Notes: generated from the letters alone by a model not told the origin. 64,000 nucleotides of DNA from Arthrobacter oryzae (GCF_003634095.1 NZ_RBIR01000002.1:658191-722190), one strand, 5' to 3'; positions 47,136 through 56,721 are shown, numbered from the stretch's first letter. Made by a program: numbers and translations.

Positions 47136-48152
47136 ATGGCTTTGAACCCGCATGCAACTTTCACAGTCGACTCCGCCGTCGAACTGGCAGTCATCGAACG
47201 CAGCGGCTTCGTGGAGTCCCGTCACATCGGCTCGGCCGTCGTGATGGCCGCAGACGGAACCGTGGTGATCGAGCTCGGCGATGTCACCGCCCCCATCTTT
47301 GCCCGGTCCACCCTCAAGCCGCTGCAGGCCCTCGCCTCGATGCAGTCCGGCGTGCCCCTGCGCGGCGCCCAGGTGGCCATCGCCTGCGGTAGCCACGTCG
47401 GCTCGCTGGACCACATGGACGTCGTGGAAGGCATGCTCAAGGCGGCCGGGGCCAAGGAAGACCAGCTCCAGTGCCCGGCCGACTGGCCGCAGGACGAAAC
47501 CGCCCGGAACTGGCTCGTCCAGACCGAGCGCGGCAAGTCCAGGCTCGCCTTCAACTGCTCCGGCAAGCACGCCGCCTTCCTCTGGGCGTGCACTGAGAAC
47601 GGCTGGGACAAGAACAGCTACCTCGAGCCCAACCACCCGCTGCAGCAGCGCATCCGCTCCGTGATCGAGGAGTATTGCGGCGAGCACATCTCGCATCTGG
47701 GCATCGACGGCTGCGGCGCACCCGTGGCCGCCGTCTCCCTGACCGGCTTGGGCCGGGCCTACTCGAAACTGGCGAAAGCTCCCGGCGACAAGAACTCCAA
47801 CGCGCGCGCCGCCACGATCGCCACGTCCATGCTGGATTATCCGTGGGCCGTCCAGGGCCGCGGCCAGGCCAACACGATCGTGATGGACGAACTCGGCATC
47901 CTGGCCAAGATCGGCGCCGAGGGCGTGCTGGTCATGGCCACCCGCCAGGGCGTCTCGGTTGCCATCAAGATGCTTGACGGCAACATCCGGGCCGCCACGC
48001 TCGTCGGCCTGACCCTGCTCGCAGCCTCCGGCGCCGTCGAAATCCCCGAGGTGTCCAGCGTGCTGGACAAGGTGGTGGACCCCGTCCTGGGCGGCGGCCG
48101 CCCGGTGGGCAAGATCCGGCTGGGCCGGGCCGTCGCGGCCCTGCTGGACTAG
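47136..48152 (+). CDS. L-asparaginase II family protein
   Basis: A 338-residue cytosolic amidohydrolase of the thermolabile/ReAV-type asparaginase family, distinct from bacterial EcAII. The serine and lysine motifs are [12 protein letters not shown] and [13 protein letters not shown]; the [15 protein letters not shown] block is also complete. It turns asparagine into aspartate and ammonia. ATG 47136 has TAGACT (47124-47129) six bases upstream and no Shine-Dalgarno, so it is probably leaderless. The next gene follows after 17 bases. Confidence 0.88.
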   Translation: MALNPHATFTVDSAVELAVIERSGFVESRHIGSAVVMAADGTVVIELGDVTAPIFARSTLKPLQALASMQSGVPLRGAQVAIACGSHVGSLDHMDVVEGMLKAAGAKEDQLQCPADWPQDETARNWLVQTERGKSRLAFNCSGKHAAFLWACTENGWDKNSYLEPNHPLQQRIRSVIEEYCGEHISHLGIDGCGAPVAAVSLTGLGRAYSKLAKAPGDKNSNARAATIATSMLDYPWAVQGRGQANTIVMDELGILAKIGAEGVLVMATRQGVSVAIKMLDGNIRAATLVGLTLLAASGAVEIPEVSSVLDKVVDPVLGGGRPVGKIRLGRAVAALLD

Positions 48153-48169
48153 CAGGCGGAGGCAGGTCA

Positions 48170-48646
48170 GTGGCTGTATCGCGCCGTCGAATCGCCGTGG
48201 ACGAGGGCCGCGCGGCCCTCGCCGCCTGGCAGGACGCCAACCCGGCACCCCGCCCCGCAGGGACTAACGGCCCCGGGACAGGCGGCGCAGGGACTAACGG
48301 CGCCGGGACAAACGCCGGGACAGCCGCCAGCAGCACAAGCGGCCCCGGGACAGGCCGCACCGTCCCGCGCAACACGATCGCGACGGCGGTGCGCTACTCC
48401 CTGGAGGAAGTCACCGCCCGCGCCCCCGGCAACTCCGTGGAGGTGCGCGTCCCACCGTACGGCGTCACGCAGTGCGTGGAGGGACCGCGGCACACGCGCG
48501 GCACGCCCCCGAACGTCATCGAATGCGACGCCGCCACCTGGCTGGCAATGGTCAGCGGCCAGCTGAGCTGGGCAGACGCCGTCGCGGCTGGCAAAGTTGC
48601 GGCCTCGGGGCTCCGCGCGGACCTGTCCGCCCTCCTCCCGCTCTAG
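48170..48646 (+). CDS. Sterol-carrier-like family protein
   Basis: A 158-residue cytosolic protein. The C-terminal 95 residues ([57 protein letters not shown]) match the bacterial SCP-2-like family often found beside purine genes in actinobacteria. A Gly/Thr/Asn-rich repeat ([17 protein letters not shown]) is inserted near residue 32, encoded by short direct repeats at 48262-48325. GTG 48170 follows GGAGG. Ligand and role are unknown. Confidence 0.7.
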   Translation: MAVSRRRIAVDEGRAALAAWQDANPAPRPAGTNGPGTGGAGTNGAGTNAGTAASSTSGPGTGRTVPRNTIATAVRYSLEEVTARAPGNSVEVRVPPYGVTQCVEGPRHTRGTPPNVIECDAATWLAMVSGQLSWADAVAAGKVAASGLRADLSALLPL

Positions 48647-48705
48647 GCTTGGCGGCCAGGCGGCCGGCGGCCCCGGTCGCCTGGCAGACCCTGGGTCCCG
48701 GCGCC

Positions 48706-49467
48706 TCAGCCGCGCCCGATGAACGGCATGCCCGCAGCCGTGACCACGAGGGATCCGACGTTGGCCGACGCCGGCATGCCCGCCATCAGCAGCACGGCCC
48801 GGGCGGCGTCCTGCACCGGAAAGGTCGGCTCTGCCTTGCGGCTGCCGTCCGCCTGCACGGCACCCGAGCCGACGCCGATCTCCTCCATGAGATCTGTGGC
48901 CGCGTTGCCGATATCGATCTGTCCGCAGGTGATGCCGAACCCGCGCCCGTCGAGTTCGATGCTCTTGGTCAGCCCCGTGATCGCGTGCTTGGTCACCGTG
49001 TAGGCCACGGTCCGCGGCCGGGGCGAAAGCGCCGCGATCGAGCCGTTGTTGATGATCCGCCCGCCCTGGGGGGACTGGAGTTTCATGGCCCGGACGGCGG
49101 CGGCGGCGCAGAGGAGCGATCCGGTGAGGTTTACCGCCACAGTCGCGTCCCAGTCGGCCAGCTCGATCTCGTCCACCGAGGCCGCGGGGCCGAACACTCC
49201 CGCGTTATTGAAGAGCACGTCCACCCGTTCCCACTGCCCCAGCGCCGCGGCGAAGAGCCGCTCGACGTCGGCGGGGACGGTGACATCGCAGGGGACCGAG
49301 AGCGCCTGGCGGTGGCCGGCCGCCGTCTCCAGGAGCGGCTCCTCCCGCCGTCCAGCGAGCACCACCCGATAGCCCTCGGCCAGCATGAGCCGGGCCACCG
49401 CACGGCCGATGCCGGATCCTGCTCCGGTGACGACGGCGACCCTTCCGGGGGTATGGTGCTGGCTCAT
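48706..49467 (-). CDS. Short-chain dehydrogenase/reductase
   Basis: A 253-residue NAD(P)-dependent oxidoreductase. The cofactor motif is VVTGAGSGIGRA; NNAG is intact (LFNNAGVFGP). The catalytic Ser is in NNGSIAALS and Tyr/Lys in AYTVTKHAI. An Arg after the second strand (LAGRREE) suggests NADP preference. The substrate cannot be inferred. GAGGAGA precedes ATG 49467. Confidence 0.92.
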   Translation of the reverse strand: MSQHHTPGRVAVVTGAGSGIGRAVARLMLAEGYRVVLAGRREEPLLETAAGHRQALSVPCDVTVPADVERLFAAALGQWERVDVLFNNAGVFGPAASVDEIELADWDATVAVNLTGSLLCAAAAVRAMKLQSPQGGRIINNGSIAALSPRPRTVAYTVTKHAITGLTKSIELDGRGFGITCGQIDIGNAATDLMEEIGVGSGAVQADGSRKAEPTFPVQDAARAVLLMAGMPASANVGSLVVTAAGMPFIGRG

Positions 49468-49566
49468 GCGGTTCTCCTCGACGGTTGCACGGTTGCCTGC
49501 CAGCGTACCGCCGGGAAGGGACCCCGCGGCAGTGTTTCGTGCTGCGGCGGACGTCCACCCGGAGGA

Positions 49567-49875
49567 TCAGTGGCGGGCGCGGGCCCGCTTTCCCGCGGCC
49601 AGCGAGCCACCGGTCGCGGACATTGAACGCCCCGCACCGCCGAGGGGCCGCCTGATGACCCGGGGCGTCGAGCCGGGCGCGGCGGGCCGGGCATCGGAAC
49701 TGCCGTCCCTGATCAGCCCGGTTCCGGCGATCTCCCGCGCCTGGGCGACCCCGGCAACCGCCGCCTTCTTGGTGGGAAACGTGACGGAAACTGCCATCAG
49801 GCTTCCTGCTCCGTCCATCATCCGAATGCGGTAGCCGCCGTCGGGCGCGTCCACGAGCTCAAAATATCCCGCCAT
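49567..49875 (-). CDS. DUF1508 small protein, second copy
   Basis: A 102-residue protein. MAGYFELVDAPDGGYRIRMM and FPTKKAAVAGVAQAREIAG are the DUF1508 pattern, followed by a basic Ala/Gly/Arg tail, the same plan as the protein at 22705. GAGGAAT precedes ATG 49875. A 16-bp perfect palindrome (49915-49930) lies 40 bases upstream. Function unknown. Confidence 0.75.
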   Translation of the reverse strand: MAGYFELVDAPDGGYRIRMMDGAGSLMAVSVTFPTKKAAVAGVAQAREIAGTGLIRDGSSDARPAAPGSTPRVIRRPLGGAGRSMSATGGSLAAGKRARARH

Positions 49876-49914
49876 TGCACATTCCTCGTTCCCTGTATCC
49901 CCCGCCGAATTATT

Positions 49915-49930
49915 AGTAAGTATACTTACT
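49915..49930. promoter_or_regulatory. 16-bp perfect palindrome upstream of the DUF1508 gene
   Basis: AGTAAGTATACTTACT is its own reverse complement and contains a TATACT -10-like hexamer on both strands. It stands out as AT-rich in a GC-rich region and could be an operator. Confidence 0.55.
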
Positions 49931-50074
49931 TGGCTTCGGGAGGGAAGCACTGGGGGTACCGGCAGGGCGGCAGCCGCCGCCCTGAGCGGGGCCCGGGGCC
50001 GGCGCCGGGTTGGGTCGGAGGGGCCGGTCCAGAGGGCCGGTCCGGGCCGGGCCATCCCCGGGCCGGGCCGCAGG

Positions 50075-51928
50075 CTACGGGTGCGGGACGGCGCCGTGCG
50101 CAGGGTGCCCCGGCCGCCCGGCGCTGCTTCCGGCCGGGCCGGGGGGCGTTGGCGCATCACTGCGGCGGACGCCGTCGTCATGCAGATCCAGTGCGCTCAT
50201 CACCAACGCGAAGTGGCTGAACGCCTGCGGGGTGTTGCCCAGCTGCCGGCCGGCTTCGACGCCCCACTCCTCACTGAGGAGCCCGACGTCGTTGCGCAGC
50301 GCCAGCAGGCGCTCGAACAGTTCCCGGGCCTCGTGACGGCGGCCCGCCCCGATCAGTGCCTCCACCAGCCAGAAGGAGCAGGCCAGGAACACCCCTTCGT
50401 CGCCGGGAAGACCGTCGTCGCTTTCCGACGGCAGATACCGGCGCAGGAACCCGTCATGCGTCAGCTCACTCTGGACCGCGTCGATGGTTCCGATGATGCG
50501 CGGATCATCCGGCGGGAGGAATCCCACCCGCGGCAGCAGCAGCAGGCTCGCATCCAGCTCGGGCCGCCCGTAGGACTGCACGAAGGTGTTCCGGTCGGCG
50601 TCGAACCCGTTGGCCATGACCTCGGCGTGGATGGTGTCCCGCAGCTCTTCCCAGCGGTCCGCCGGGCCGACCAGGCCGAAGTCCCGGACGCCTTTGACCA
50701 TGCGGTCTGCCGCCACCCAGGCCATCACCTTGGAGTGGGTGAAGTGGCGCTGCGGACCCCGCATTTCCCACAGGCCGTTGTCAGGCTGGCGCCACGCCGT
50801 CTCGAGGTGTTCCATCAGGGCCACCTGCACATCCCAGGCGTCGTCGCTGTGCTTCAGGAGCGAGTTTCGCGTCAGGGACAGACAATCGAGCACCTCGCCC
50901 CAGACGTCGAGCTGCAGCTGCCCGGCCGCGCCGTTCCCGGTCCGGACCGGAGCGGAATTTTCGTAGCCCCTGAGCCAGGGAAGTTCGAGCTCGGGAAGCC
51001 GGCGTTCGCCGTGGAGTCCGTACATGATCTGCAGGTCCGCGGGGTCCCCGGCGACGGCGCGCAGCAGCCAGTCGCGCCAGGCGCCGGCCTCCTGCGTGTA
51101 GCCCGCGGCCAGCAGCGCCTGCAGTGTGAGGGTGGCGTCACGGAGCCAGCAGAAGCGGTAGTCCCAGTTCCGGGTGCCGCCGATCTCCTCCGGCAGGGAG
51201 GTCGTGACGGCGGCGACGATGCCGCCCGTGGGGGCAAAGGTCAGGGCCTTGAGGGTGATCAGGGAGCGCTGGACCGCGTCGCGGTACGGCCCGGTGACCG
51301 TGCACTTGGCGGACCAGTCGTGCCAGAACTTCTCGGTCGAGGCCAGCACTGCTTCCGGGTCCACGGACCGCGGCCGGGACAGGTGGCTGGGGCTCCACGT
51401 CAGCACGAACGGGACGCGGTCCCCGGCGGAGACCGTGAAGTCGCTGACGGTGTGCATCCGTTCGCCGCGCAGGGGCGCCTCGGTCACGAGGTACGCGGCA
51501 TCGGGCCCGGCGACCGCGTGGATCCCGTGCTCGTCGTGGCGGACCCACGGCACGATGTGGCCGTAGTCGAACCGCATGGCCAGTTCGCCGCGCATCCGCA
51601 CGGTGCCGCGGACGCCCACGACGATCCGCACAATATCCGCCACCTCGTCGCGGGGCGGCATGAAGTCGATGACCCGGACCTTGCCTTCGGGCAGGTCCCA
51701 CTCCGTCTCCAGGATCAGTGTTCCCTTGCGGTAGCGGCGCCGGGTGCATTCGCCGCCGCCGGCCGGGGCCAGCAGCCACCGGCCGGCCGCGGGGGTGTCC
51801 AAGAGCGCGCTGAAGCAGGCGGGCGAGTCGAAGCGCGGCAGGCACAGCCAGTCGACGGACCCTTCGGTGCTGATCAGGGCGGCCGTGTGCAGATCCCCGA
51901 CCATTGCGTAATCCTCGATGCGTACCAT
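50075..51928 (-). CDS. Glycoside hydrolase family 15 protein (trehalase/glucoamylase type)
   Basis: A 617-residue cytosolic enzyme. The N-terminal trehalase-like domain (IEDYAMVGDLHTAALISTEG, DWLCLPRFDSPACFSALLD) precedes the (alpha/alpha)6 barrel with GTRNWDYRFCWLRDAT, and the general-base Glu in LLSEEWGVEAG. In actinobacteria close relatives are often trehalases. ATG 51928 is chosen because the conserved VRIEDYAMVGD follows at once. It is divergent from the aldo/keto reductase with 84 bases between starts. The Pro/Ala/Gly-rich C-terminal 40 residues look disordered. Confidence 0.9.
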   Translation of the reverse strand: MVRIEDYAMVGDLHTAALISTEGSVDWLCLPRFDSPACFSALLDTPAAGRWLLAPAGGGECTRRRYRKGTLILETEWDLPEGKVRVIDFMPPRDEVADIVRIVVGVRGTVRMRGELAMRFDYGHIVPWVRHDEHGIHAVAGPDAAYLVTEAPLRGERMHTVSDFTVSAGDRVPFVLTWSPSHLSRPRSVDPEAVLASTEKFWHDWSAKCTVTGPYRDAVQRSLITLKALTFAPTGGIVAAVTTSLPEEIGGTRNWDYRFCWLRDATLTLQALLAAGYTQEAGAWRDWLLRAVAGDPADLQIMYGLHGERRLPELELPWLRGYENSAPVRTGNGAAGQLQLDVWGEVLDCLSLTRNSLLKHSDDAWDVQVALMEHLETAWRQPDNGLWEMRGPQRHFTHSKVMAWVAADRMVKGVRDFGLVGPADRWEELRDTIHAEVMANGFDADRNTFVQSYGRPELDASLLLLPRVGFLPPDDPRIIGTIDAVQSELTHDGFLRRYLPSESDDGLPGDEGVFLACSFWLVEALIGAGRRHEARELFERLLALRNDVGLLSEEWGVEAGRQLGNTPQAFSHFALVMSALDLHDDGVRRSDAPTPPGPAGSSAGRPGHPAHGAVPHP

Positions 51929-52012
51929 GACACTTACAGTGCCACACCCGCTCCCCGTCCTCGATGAAGGGAGCAGGGAGTGGGAGTTTGAGGAAGGGAC
52001 TAGGATCCATCC

Positions 52013-52894
52013 ATGCTGCAACGAAACTTCGGACTGTCATCCCTGCAGGTCTCCGCCCTGGGCTTCGGCGCCGGCCACATCGGCTACGACGGCGTGTCGG
52101 AGCGCCAGGCCCACGAACTCCTGGACCGGGCGCTGGAGCTGGGCATCACGTTCATTGACACCGCCCGGGGCTACGGATTGTCCGAGAAACGCATCGGCAG
52201 CTGGCTCCCGGCGCACCGCGGGGACGTCGTCCTGTCCACGAAGGTGGGTTACGACGTCGAGGGCGCCACCAACTGGAGCGCCGCGGCGGTGACGCGAGGC
52301 GTGGACGAGGCGCTGGCGACGCTCGGCACCGACGTGATCGACGTCGTCTTCCTGCACTCCTGCCCCCTGGCGGTGCTGGAGCGGGGCGAGGCCGTGGAGG
52401 CTCTGCTTGCCTGCGTGACCGCCGGCAAAGTCCGGGTGCCGGGCTACAGCGGCGAGAATGAGGCCCTCGCCTGGGGCGCCGGGGCCGGCGTCTTCGGAGC
52501 CGTGCAGTCCTCCGTGAACCTGGCCGACCAGCGTTCCCTCCGGGAGGTTCTGCCTGTCGCGGCACGCAACGGGCTGGGCGTTGTTGCCAAGCGCCCCCTT
52601 GCCAACGCGCCGTGGCGGCATGCTGAGCGCCCCTCGGGGGTCTACGGCGAGACGTATTGGGAGCGGCTGCGCGAGATGGGCCTGGAACCCGACGTCGACG
52701 ACTGGACGGGCACGGCCCTGCGTTTCTCGGCGTTCAGCCCGGGTGTGTCCACCGCGATCGTGGGAACCTCCAATCCGGCCAACCTGGAAGCTGCGGCAGC
52801 CGCCGTCGCGCGCGGCCCGCTGCCCGACGCCGAGCGGCAGCGCTGGGAGGCGGCCTTTGCCGGGCATGCCGGCGACTGGGTCGGGGAGGTCTAG
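52013..52894 (+). CDS. Aldo/keto reductase
   Basis: A 293-residue NADPH-dependent reductase of the TIM-barrel family. FGLSSLQVSALGFGAGHIGY, TFIDTARGYGLSEKRIGSWL (catalytic Asp and Tyr), VVLSTKVGY (Lys) and VFLHSCPLAVLERGEAVEAL are present. The usual catalytic His is LHSC. AIVGTSNPANLEAAAAAVA binds cofactor. ATG 52013 has TAGGAT (52001-52006) six bases upstream, so it is probably leaderless. The substrate is unknown. Confidence 0.9.
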   Translation: MLQRNFGLSSLQVSALGFGAGHIGYDGVSERQAHELLDRALELGITFIDTARGYGLSEKRIGSWLPAHRGDVVLSTKVGYDVEGATNWSAAAVTRGVDEALATLGTDVIDVVFLHSCPLAVLERGEAVEALLACVTAGKVRVPGYSGENEALAWGAGAGVFGAVQSSVNLADQRSLREVLPVAARNGLGVVAKRPLANAPWRHAERPSGVYGETYWERLREMGLEPDVDDWTGTALRFSAFSPGVSTAIVGTSNPANLEAAAAAVARGPLPDAERQRWEAAFAGHAGDWVGEV

Positions 52895-52929
52895 GCGGTC
52901 CGGAACCCGACGGCACGGGGCGGGCTGGC

Positions 52930-53691
52930 ATGGCTGACCACGAGCGGCCCGGCCACACAGGGGCCGTGCGGATCGGGACGTCAGGCTGGAGTTATGACCA
53001 CTGGCAGGGGGTCCTCTACCCGCCGGGCCTGCCGGCCCGGGACCGGCTCGCGCATTATGCGGCCCGGTTCGACACCGTGGAGCTGAACGCGAGTTTCTAC
53101 CGCTGGCCCCGGGATGACACATTCGCCGGCTGGCGCCGCCGCCTGCCCGCCGGCTTCACCATGTCCGTCAAGGCACCGCGCGGCCTGACGCACGGCAAGA
53201 AGCTCTACGACCCGGAGGTGTGGGTGGGGCGCATCACGCGGGGCTGGCACGAACTCGGCGACAAACGGGCCGTCCTGCTCGTCCAGCTCCCCCCGGACTT
53301 CGCGCGGGACGACACCCGGCTGGACTACTTCCTGGCCGCGCTGCCCGAGTGGATCCGCGTCAGTGTTGAGTTCCGCCACCCGAGTTGGGACGATGCCGGC
53401 GTCTACGCCCTGCTGGAGCGGCGCGGCGCGGCCTACTGCATCATGAGCGGTGCCGGGCTGCCGTGCGTCCTGCGCGCCACCGCTGCGTTCGTATACGTCC
53501 GGTTGCACGGCCCGGACCCGGATGTCCTCTACCGCGGATCGTATTCGGACGAGGACCTGGCGTGGTGGGCCGGGCGCATCTCCGAATGGCGGACGGCAGG
53601 CAAGGACGTCTTCGCGTATTTCAACAACGACGGCGGCGGCAACGCCGTGCGCAACGCCACCACACTGCGCCGGCTGCTGGGTGCCGGCTGA
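52930..53691 (+). CDS. DUF72 domain protein (YecE-like)
   Basis: A 253-residue TIM-barrel-like protein. VRIGTSGWSYDHWQGVLYPP, FDTVELNASFYRWP, FTMSVKAPRGLTHGKKL, VSVEFRHPSWDDAGVYALLE and VFAYFNNDGGGNAVRNATTL are the full DUF72 series. Biochemical function is unsettled. ATG 52930 lies 35 bases after the aldo/keto reductase stop, so the two may share a transcript. Confidence 0.88.
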   Translation: MADHERPGHTGAVRIGTSGWSYDHWQGVLYPPGLPARDRLAHYAARFDTVELNASFYRWPRDDTFAGWRRRLPAGFTMSVKAPRGLTHGKKLYDPEVWVGRITRGWHELGDKRAVLLVQLPPDFARDDTRLDYFLAALPEWIRVSVEFRHPSWDDAGVYALLERRGAAYCIMSGAGLPCVLRATAAFVYVRLHGPDPDVLYRGSYSDEDLAWWAGRISEWRTAGKDVFAYFNNDGGGNAVRNATTLRRLLGAG

Positions 53692-53743
53692 GCCGTTCCC
53701 TGGTTCGCCGGCGTTACGGACGCCCCGCTCCCCGGGCCACGGC

Positions 53744-53841
53744 GGAATGTGGAACTGAAAAAAATATCGGCCGAAAGGAATATGGAACTGCAGGAATATG
53801 GAGCTGCAGGAATATGGGCCGTCCGGAATATGGGACTCGCA
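53744..53841. repeat. 16-bp tandem repeats upstream of the DUF2183 gene
   Basis: Four consecutive 16-base units start at 53777, 53793, 53809 and 53825 (consensus GGAATATGGANCTGCA). A related copy lies at 53744-53759. They occupy most of the 242-base gap before the next gene. Confidence 0.85.
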
Positions 53842-53933
53842 GGATCTGACGCTCCGGGGATCCGGCGCCGCGGGAGTCGGGGGCCGCGGGAGTCCGGGGC
53901 GCCGGGGATTCGGCACTGTGAAAGAGTGGGGGC

Positions 53934-55001
53934 ATGGAATTGGCGTCTCAACCAGCGCAGCAGCTGCCCGTGTCCGGCAACAGGGCCTTCCGGCTCGCCC
54001 ACTGGGTGTCGGACACCGTCAACAGGCTCCGGCTCAAGACGGCCCGGCGCTGGAAGTTCGCCCCGCAGACGGTCGCCTATCAGGGCTACGGCTCGACGCA
54101 GTGGGTCCGGGTGCTGGGCCGCGTGGTGCTCACCAGCAAGCCCGTGCCCGGCAGCAAGGCGGAGCGGCTGGCCCAGAACGGCAACCAGAACGTCCGGGGC
54201 TGGCGCGCCTTCACGAGCGTCCCGGTCCAGTTCACCGCGGTGGAGATCGAGATCGGCGGCATCACCACCCGCGTGCATGCGGACCGCGGCGGCCTGGTGG
54301 ATACGGTGGTGCCCGTGGAGTTGACGCCGGGCTGGCATACTGCCCTGCTGCGGGCCGAGGGAACACCAGCGGTGGAAACCGCGATTTTCGTGATCGGCCC
54401 GGACACCCGCCTGGGTATTGTCTCGGACATTGACGACACCATCATGGTCACGGCCCTGCCGCGGCCATTTCTGGCCCTGTGGAACACGTTCGTGCTCAAC
54501 GAACGCGCCCGGATGGCGACGCCCGGCATGGCCGTCCTGATGGACCGCCTGAAGGTGGAGCACCCGGATGCGCCGGTGATCTACCTCTCCACCGGCCCGT
54601 GGAACGCCGCTCCCACCCTGGCCCGGTTCATGGCCCGGAACCTGTACCCCTCAGGCGCGCTGTTGCTCACTGACTGGGGCCTGACCAACGACCGCTGGTT
54701 CCGCAGCGGCCAGGAACACAAACGGCGGAACCTGGAATTGCTCGCCGAGGAGTTCCCGAACATGCGCTGGCTGCTGTTCGGGGACAACGGCCAGCACGAT
54801 GAGGAGATCTACTCCGGCTTCGCGCAGGAGCACCCGGACCTGGTGGCCGCGATCGGCATCCGGCAGCTCTCGGCCAGCGAGGCCGTGCTCGCCGGCGGCC
54901 ACTCCGATTCCGGCGACCACTCAGGATCATCCGTGCCCTGGATCTACGCGCCCGACGGCGCCGGCCTGGCCAAAGGACTGCAGGATTTGGAGCTGCTCTG
55001 A
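53934..55001 (+). CDS. DUF2183 (App1-type phosphatase) protein
   Basis: A 355-residue protein. The C-terminal half is the APP1 catalytic domain of the HAD superfamily: DxDxT in IVSDIDDTIMVTALPRPF, VIYLSTGPWNAAPTLARFMA and WLLFGDNGQHDEEIYSGFA. Yeast App1 is a phosphatidate phosphatase, so a lipid phosphate is a likely substrate. The N-terminal 160 residues form a beta-rich domain. The stop lies inside the first unit of a second 16-base tandem repeat. Confidence 0.88.
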   Translation: MELASQPAQQLPVSGNRAFRLAHWVSDTVNRLRLKTARRWKFAPQTVAYQGYGSTQWVRVLGRVVLTSKPVPGSKAERLAQNGNQNVRGWRAFTSVPVQFTAVEIEIGGITTRVHADRGGLVDTVVPVELTPGWHTALLRAEGTPAVETAIFVIGPDTRLGIVSDIDDTIMVTALPRPFLALWNTFVLNERARMATPGMAVLMDRLKVEHPDAPVIYLSTGPWNAAPTLARFMARNLYPSGALLLTDWGLTNDRWFRSGQEHKRRNLELLAEEFPNMRWLLFGDNGQHDEEIYSGFAQEHPDLVAAIGIRQLSASEAVLAGGHSDSGDHSGSSVPWIYAPDGAGLAKGLQDLELL

Positions 55002-55072
55002 TCCGGACCTGCTCTGATCCGGACCTGCTCTGACCCGGACCTGCCCTAAGCCGGGCCTGCCTTAGGCCGGGG
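54993..55072. repeat. 16-bp tandem repeats at the DUF2183 3' end
   Basis: Five 16-base units begin at 54993, 55009, 55025, 55041 and 55057. The first two are identical (CTGCTCTGATCCGGAC) and later ones drift. The TGA stop is in unit one. Confidence 0.85.
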
Positions 55073-55086
55073 CGGCCCCGCGGGCC

Positions 55087-56640
55087 TCAGCCGGCCTGGC
55101 GGGGCGGCTCGACGTCGGCGGTTACACCCTGCTGTCCGACGGTTGCGGACGCGACGGCGGCAGCACCGGTCGCGACGGCGGCGTTACCGGAGAGCGCCGT
55201 ATTGCGGGCCGCGATCACCTCCTGGAGCCAGTAGTAGGAGGCCTTCGGGGTGCGGACCAGGGTGTCGAAGTCGACGTGCACCAGCCCGAACGGCTGCTTG
55301 TAGCCAGCCGACCACTCGAAGTTGTCCATGAGGGACCACACGTAGTACCCCCGGAGGTCCACGGATTCGGCGGCACCACCGGGACGCGTCGCTTCCAGCG
55401 CCGTGCCGATATGGTCCGCCAGGTACTGCACCCGGCGCTCATCCGGAATGATCCGCCGGCCCGCCGCGGCATCCTGGACCACGACGTCCTCGAAACTGGC
55501 ACCGCCCTCGGTAATGTAGACCGGCGGCAGGTCAGGGTAGCGCTCGGCCATCTCGGACAAGGCCACGGACATGTATTCGGGCTTGATCGGCCAGCCATAT
55601 GCCGTGGTCTCGGTGTCGGGAAACGATGCCACGTGGAAGGGCGCGCCGGGCGTTCCGCTGAGGTCGTCCCCCATGGCCTCGGCCATGCCGGGCGGCACGG
55701 CACCCTCCCCCGGACCGGCCCCGACCCGGGTAGGCATGTAGTAGTTCAGGCCGTAGAAGTCCAGGGGCTGGGAGATCAGCTCCAGGTCTTCGGCGGAGGG
55801 GTTGAAGGACGACGAAAAGATCGTTGCTGCCCGGATGACCTCGGGGTACTTGCCGAGCAGGACGGGGTCGGCGTAAAGCCTGTTCTGCGCCACGTCCATG
55901 AGCCCGGCGCTGAGCTTGTCCAGCGGATTAGCGGTGGCCGGGACCATCGGAGAGTAGACATTGGTGATGCCGATTTCACCGCCCACATTGGCCGCGCGCA
56001 GCGCCTGGAGCGCCAGGCCGTGGCCCAGCAGCTGATGGTGCACGCTGGGGAGCCCCTTGAGCATGAGCGCCTCGCCGGGGGCGTGCATGCCCAGGACATA
56101 GCCGTTGGTAGTGACCGTGGCGGGTTCGTTGACCGTCACCCAGCGCGCCACGCGGTCTCCGAAGGCGGCCGCGGCGATGGCGGCGAACTCCCCCAGCCGG
56201 TATGCCGTGTCCCGGTTCATCCAGCCGCCCGCTTCATCCAGGGGCAATGGCGTGTCCCAGTGGTAGAGCGTGGCCATGGGGGCAATGCCATTGGCGAGCA
56301 GGAGGTCGATCAGCCGGTCATAGAAGTCCAGCCCGGCCGGGTTCACGGGGCCGCTGCCACCGGGCTGGATCCTGGACCAGGACAGCGAAAACCGGTACGA
56401 ATCGATCCCCAGTTCCTTCATCAGGGCCACGTCCCCGGGCATCCGGTGGTAGTGGTCGCAGGAGACGGCGGGGCTGTGGTCCCCCACGATCGAACCCGGC
56501 TTCGCGGCGAAGACGTCCCACCCGGACGGCCCGCGGCCGTCTTCGTCAAGCGCACCCTCAATCTGGAAGGCCGACGTCGCCACACCCAAGGTGAAGCCGG
56601 GCGGAAGCAGCGAAGCCAGATCATTGGCGGAAGTGTTCAT
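55087..56640 (-). CDS. Glycoside hydrolase family 1 beta-glucosidase
   Basis: A 517-residue cytosolic enzyme. FTLGVATSAFQIEGALDEDG opens the barrel; the acid/base Glu is in TVNEPATVT; the nucleophile Glu is in VYITEGGASFED, where most relatives have TENG. Sugar-binding YGLNYYMP and WSLMDNFEWSAGYKQPFGLV are intact. The 35-residue Ala/Val-rich C-terminal extension is unusual. ATG 56640 follows GAGGG. It is divergent from tspO and probably releases glucose from cellobiose-like oligosaccharides; the exact sugar is unknown. Confidence 0.94.
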   Translation of the reverse strand: MNTSANDLASLLPPGFTLGVATSAFQIEGALDEDGRGPSGWDVFAAKPGSIVGDHSPAVSCDHYHRMPGDVALMKELGIDSYRFSLSWSRIQPGGSGPVNPAGLDFYDRLIDLLLANGIAPMATLYHWDTPLPLDEAGGWMNRDTAYRLGEFAAIAAAAFGDRVARWVTVNEPATVTTNGYVLGMHAPGEALMLKGLPSVHHQLLGHGLALQALRAANVGGEIGITNVYSPMVPATANPLDKLSAGLMDVAQNRLYADPVLLGKYPEVIRAATIFSSSFNPSAEDLELISQPLDFYGLNYYMPTRVGAGPGEGAVPPGMAEAMGDDLSGTPGAPFHVASFPDTETTAYGWPIKPEYMSVALSEMAERYPDLPPVYITEGGASFEDVVVQDAAAGRRIIPDERRVQYLADHIGTALEATRPGGAAESVDLRGYYVWSLMDNFEWSAGYKQPFGLVHVDFDTLVRTPKASYYWLQEVIAARNTALSGNAAVATGAAAVASATVGQQGVTADVEPPRQAG

Positions 56641-56721
56641 TGACGGGCCCTCTATGTAGTTTCGTTCGTCGTGGACTGATCTTAGGCCTCCGCCGGCGCC
56701 ACGCGCCACGAGCTCCGCAGT

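Noticed and set aside
45840..48248. An 802-codon minus-strand open frame across the oxidoreductase and asparaginase
   Set aside because: It crosses two clear genes and their spacer and has no recognisable domain.
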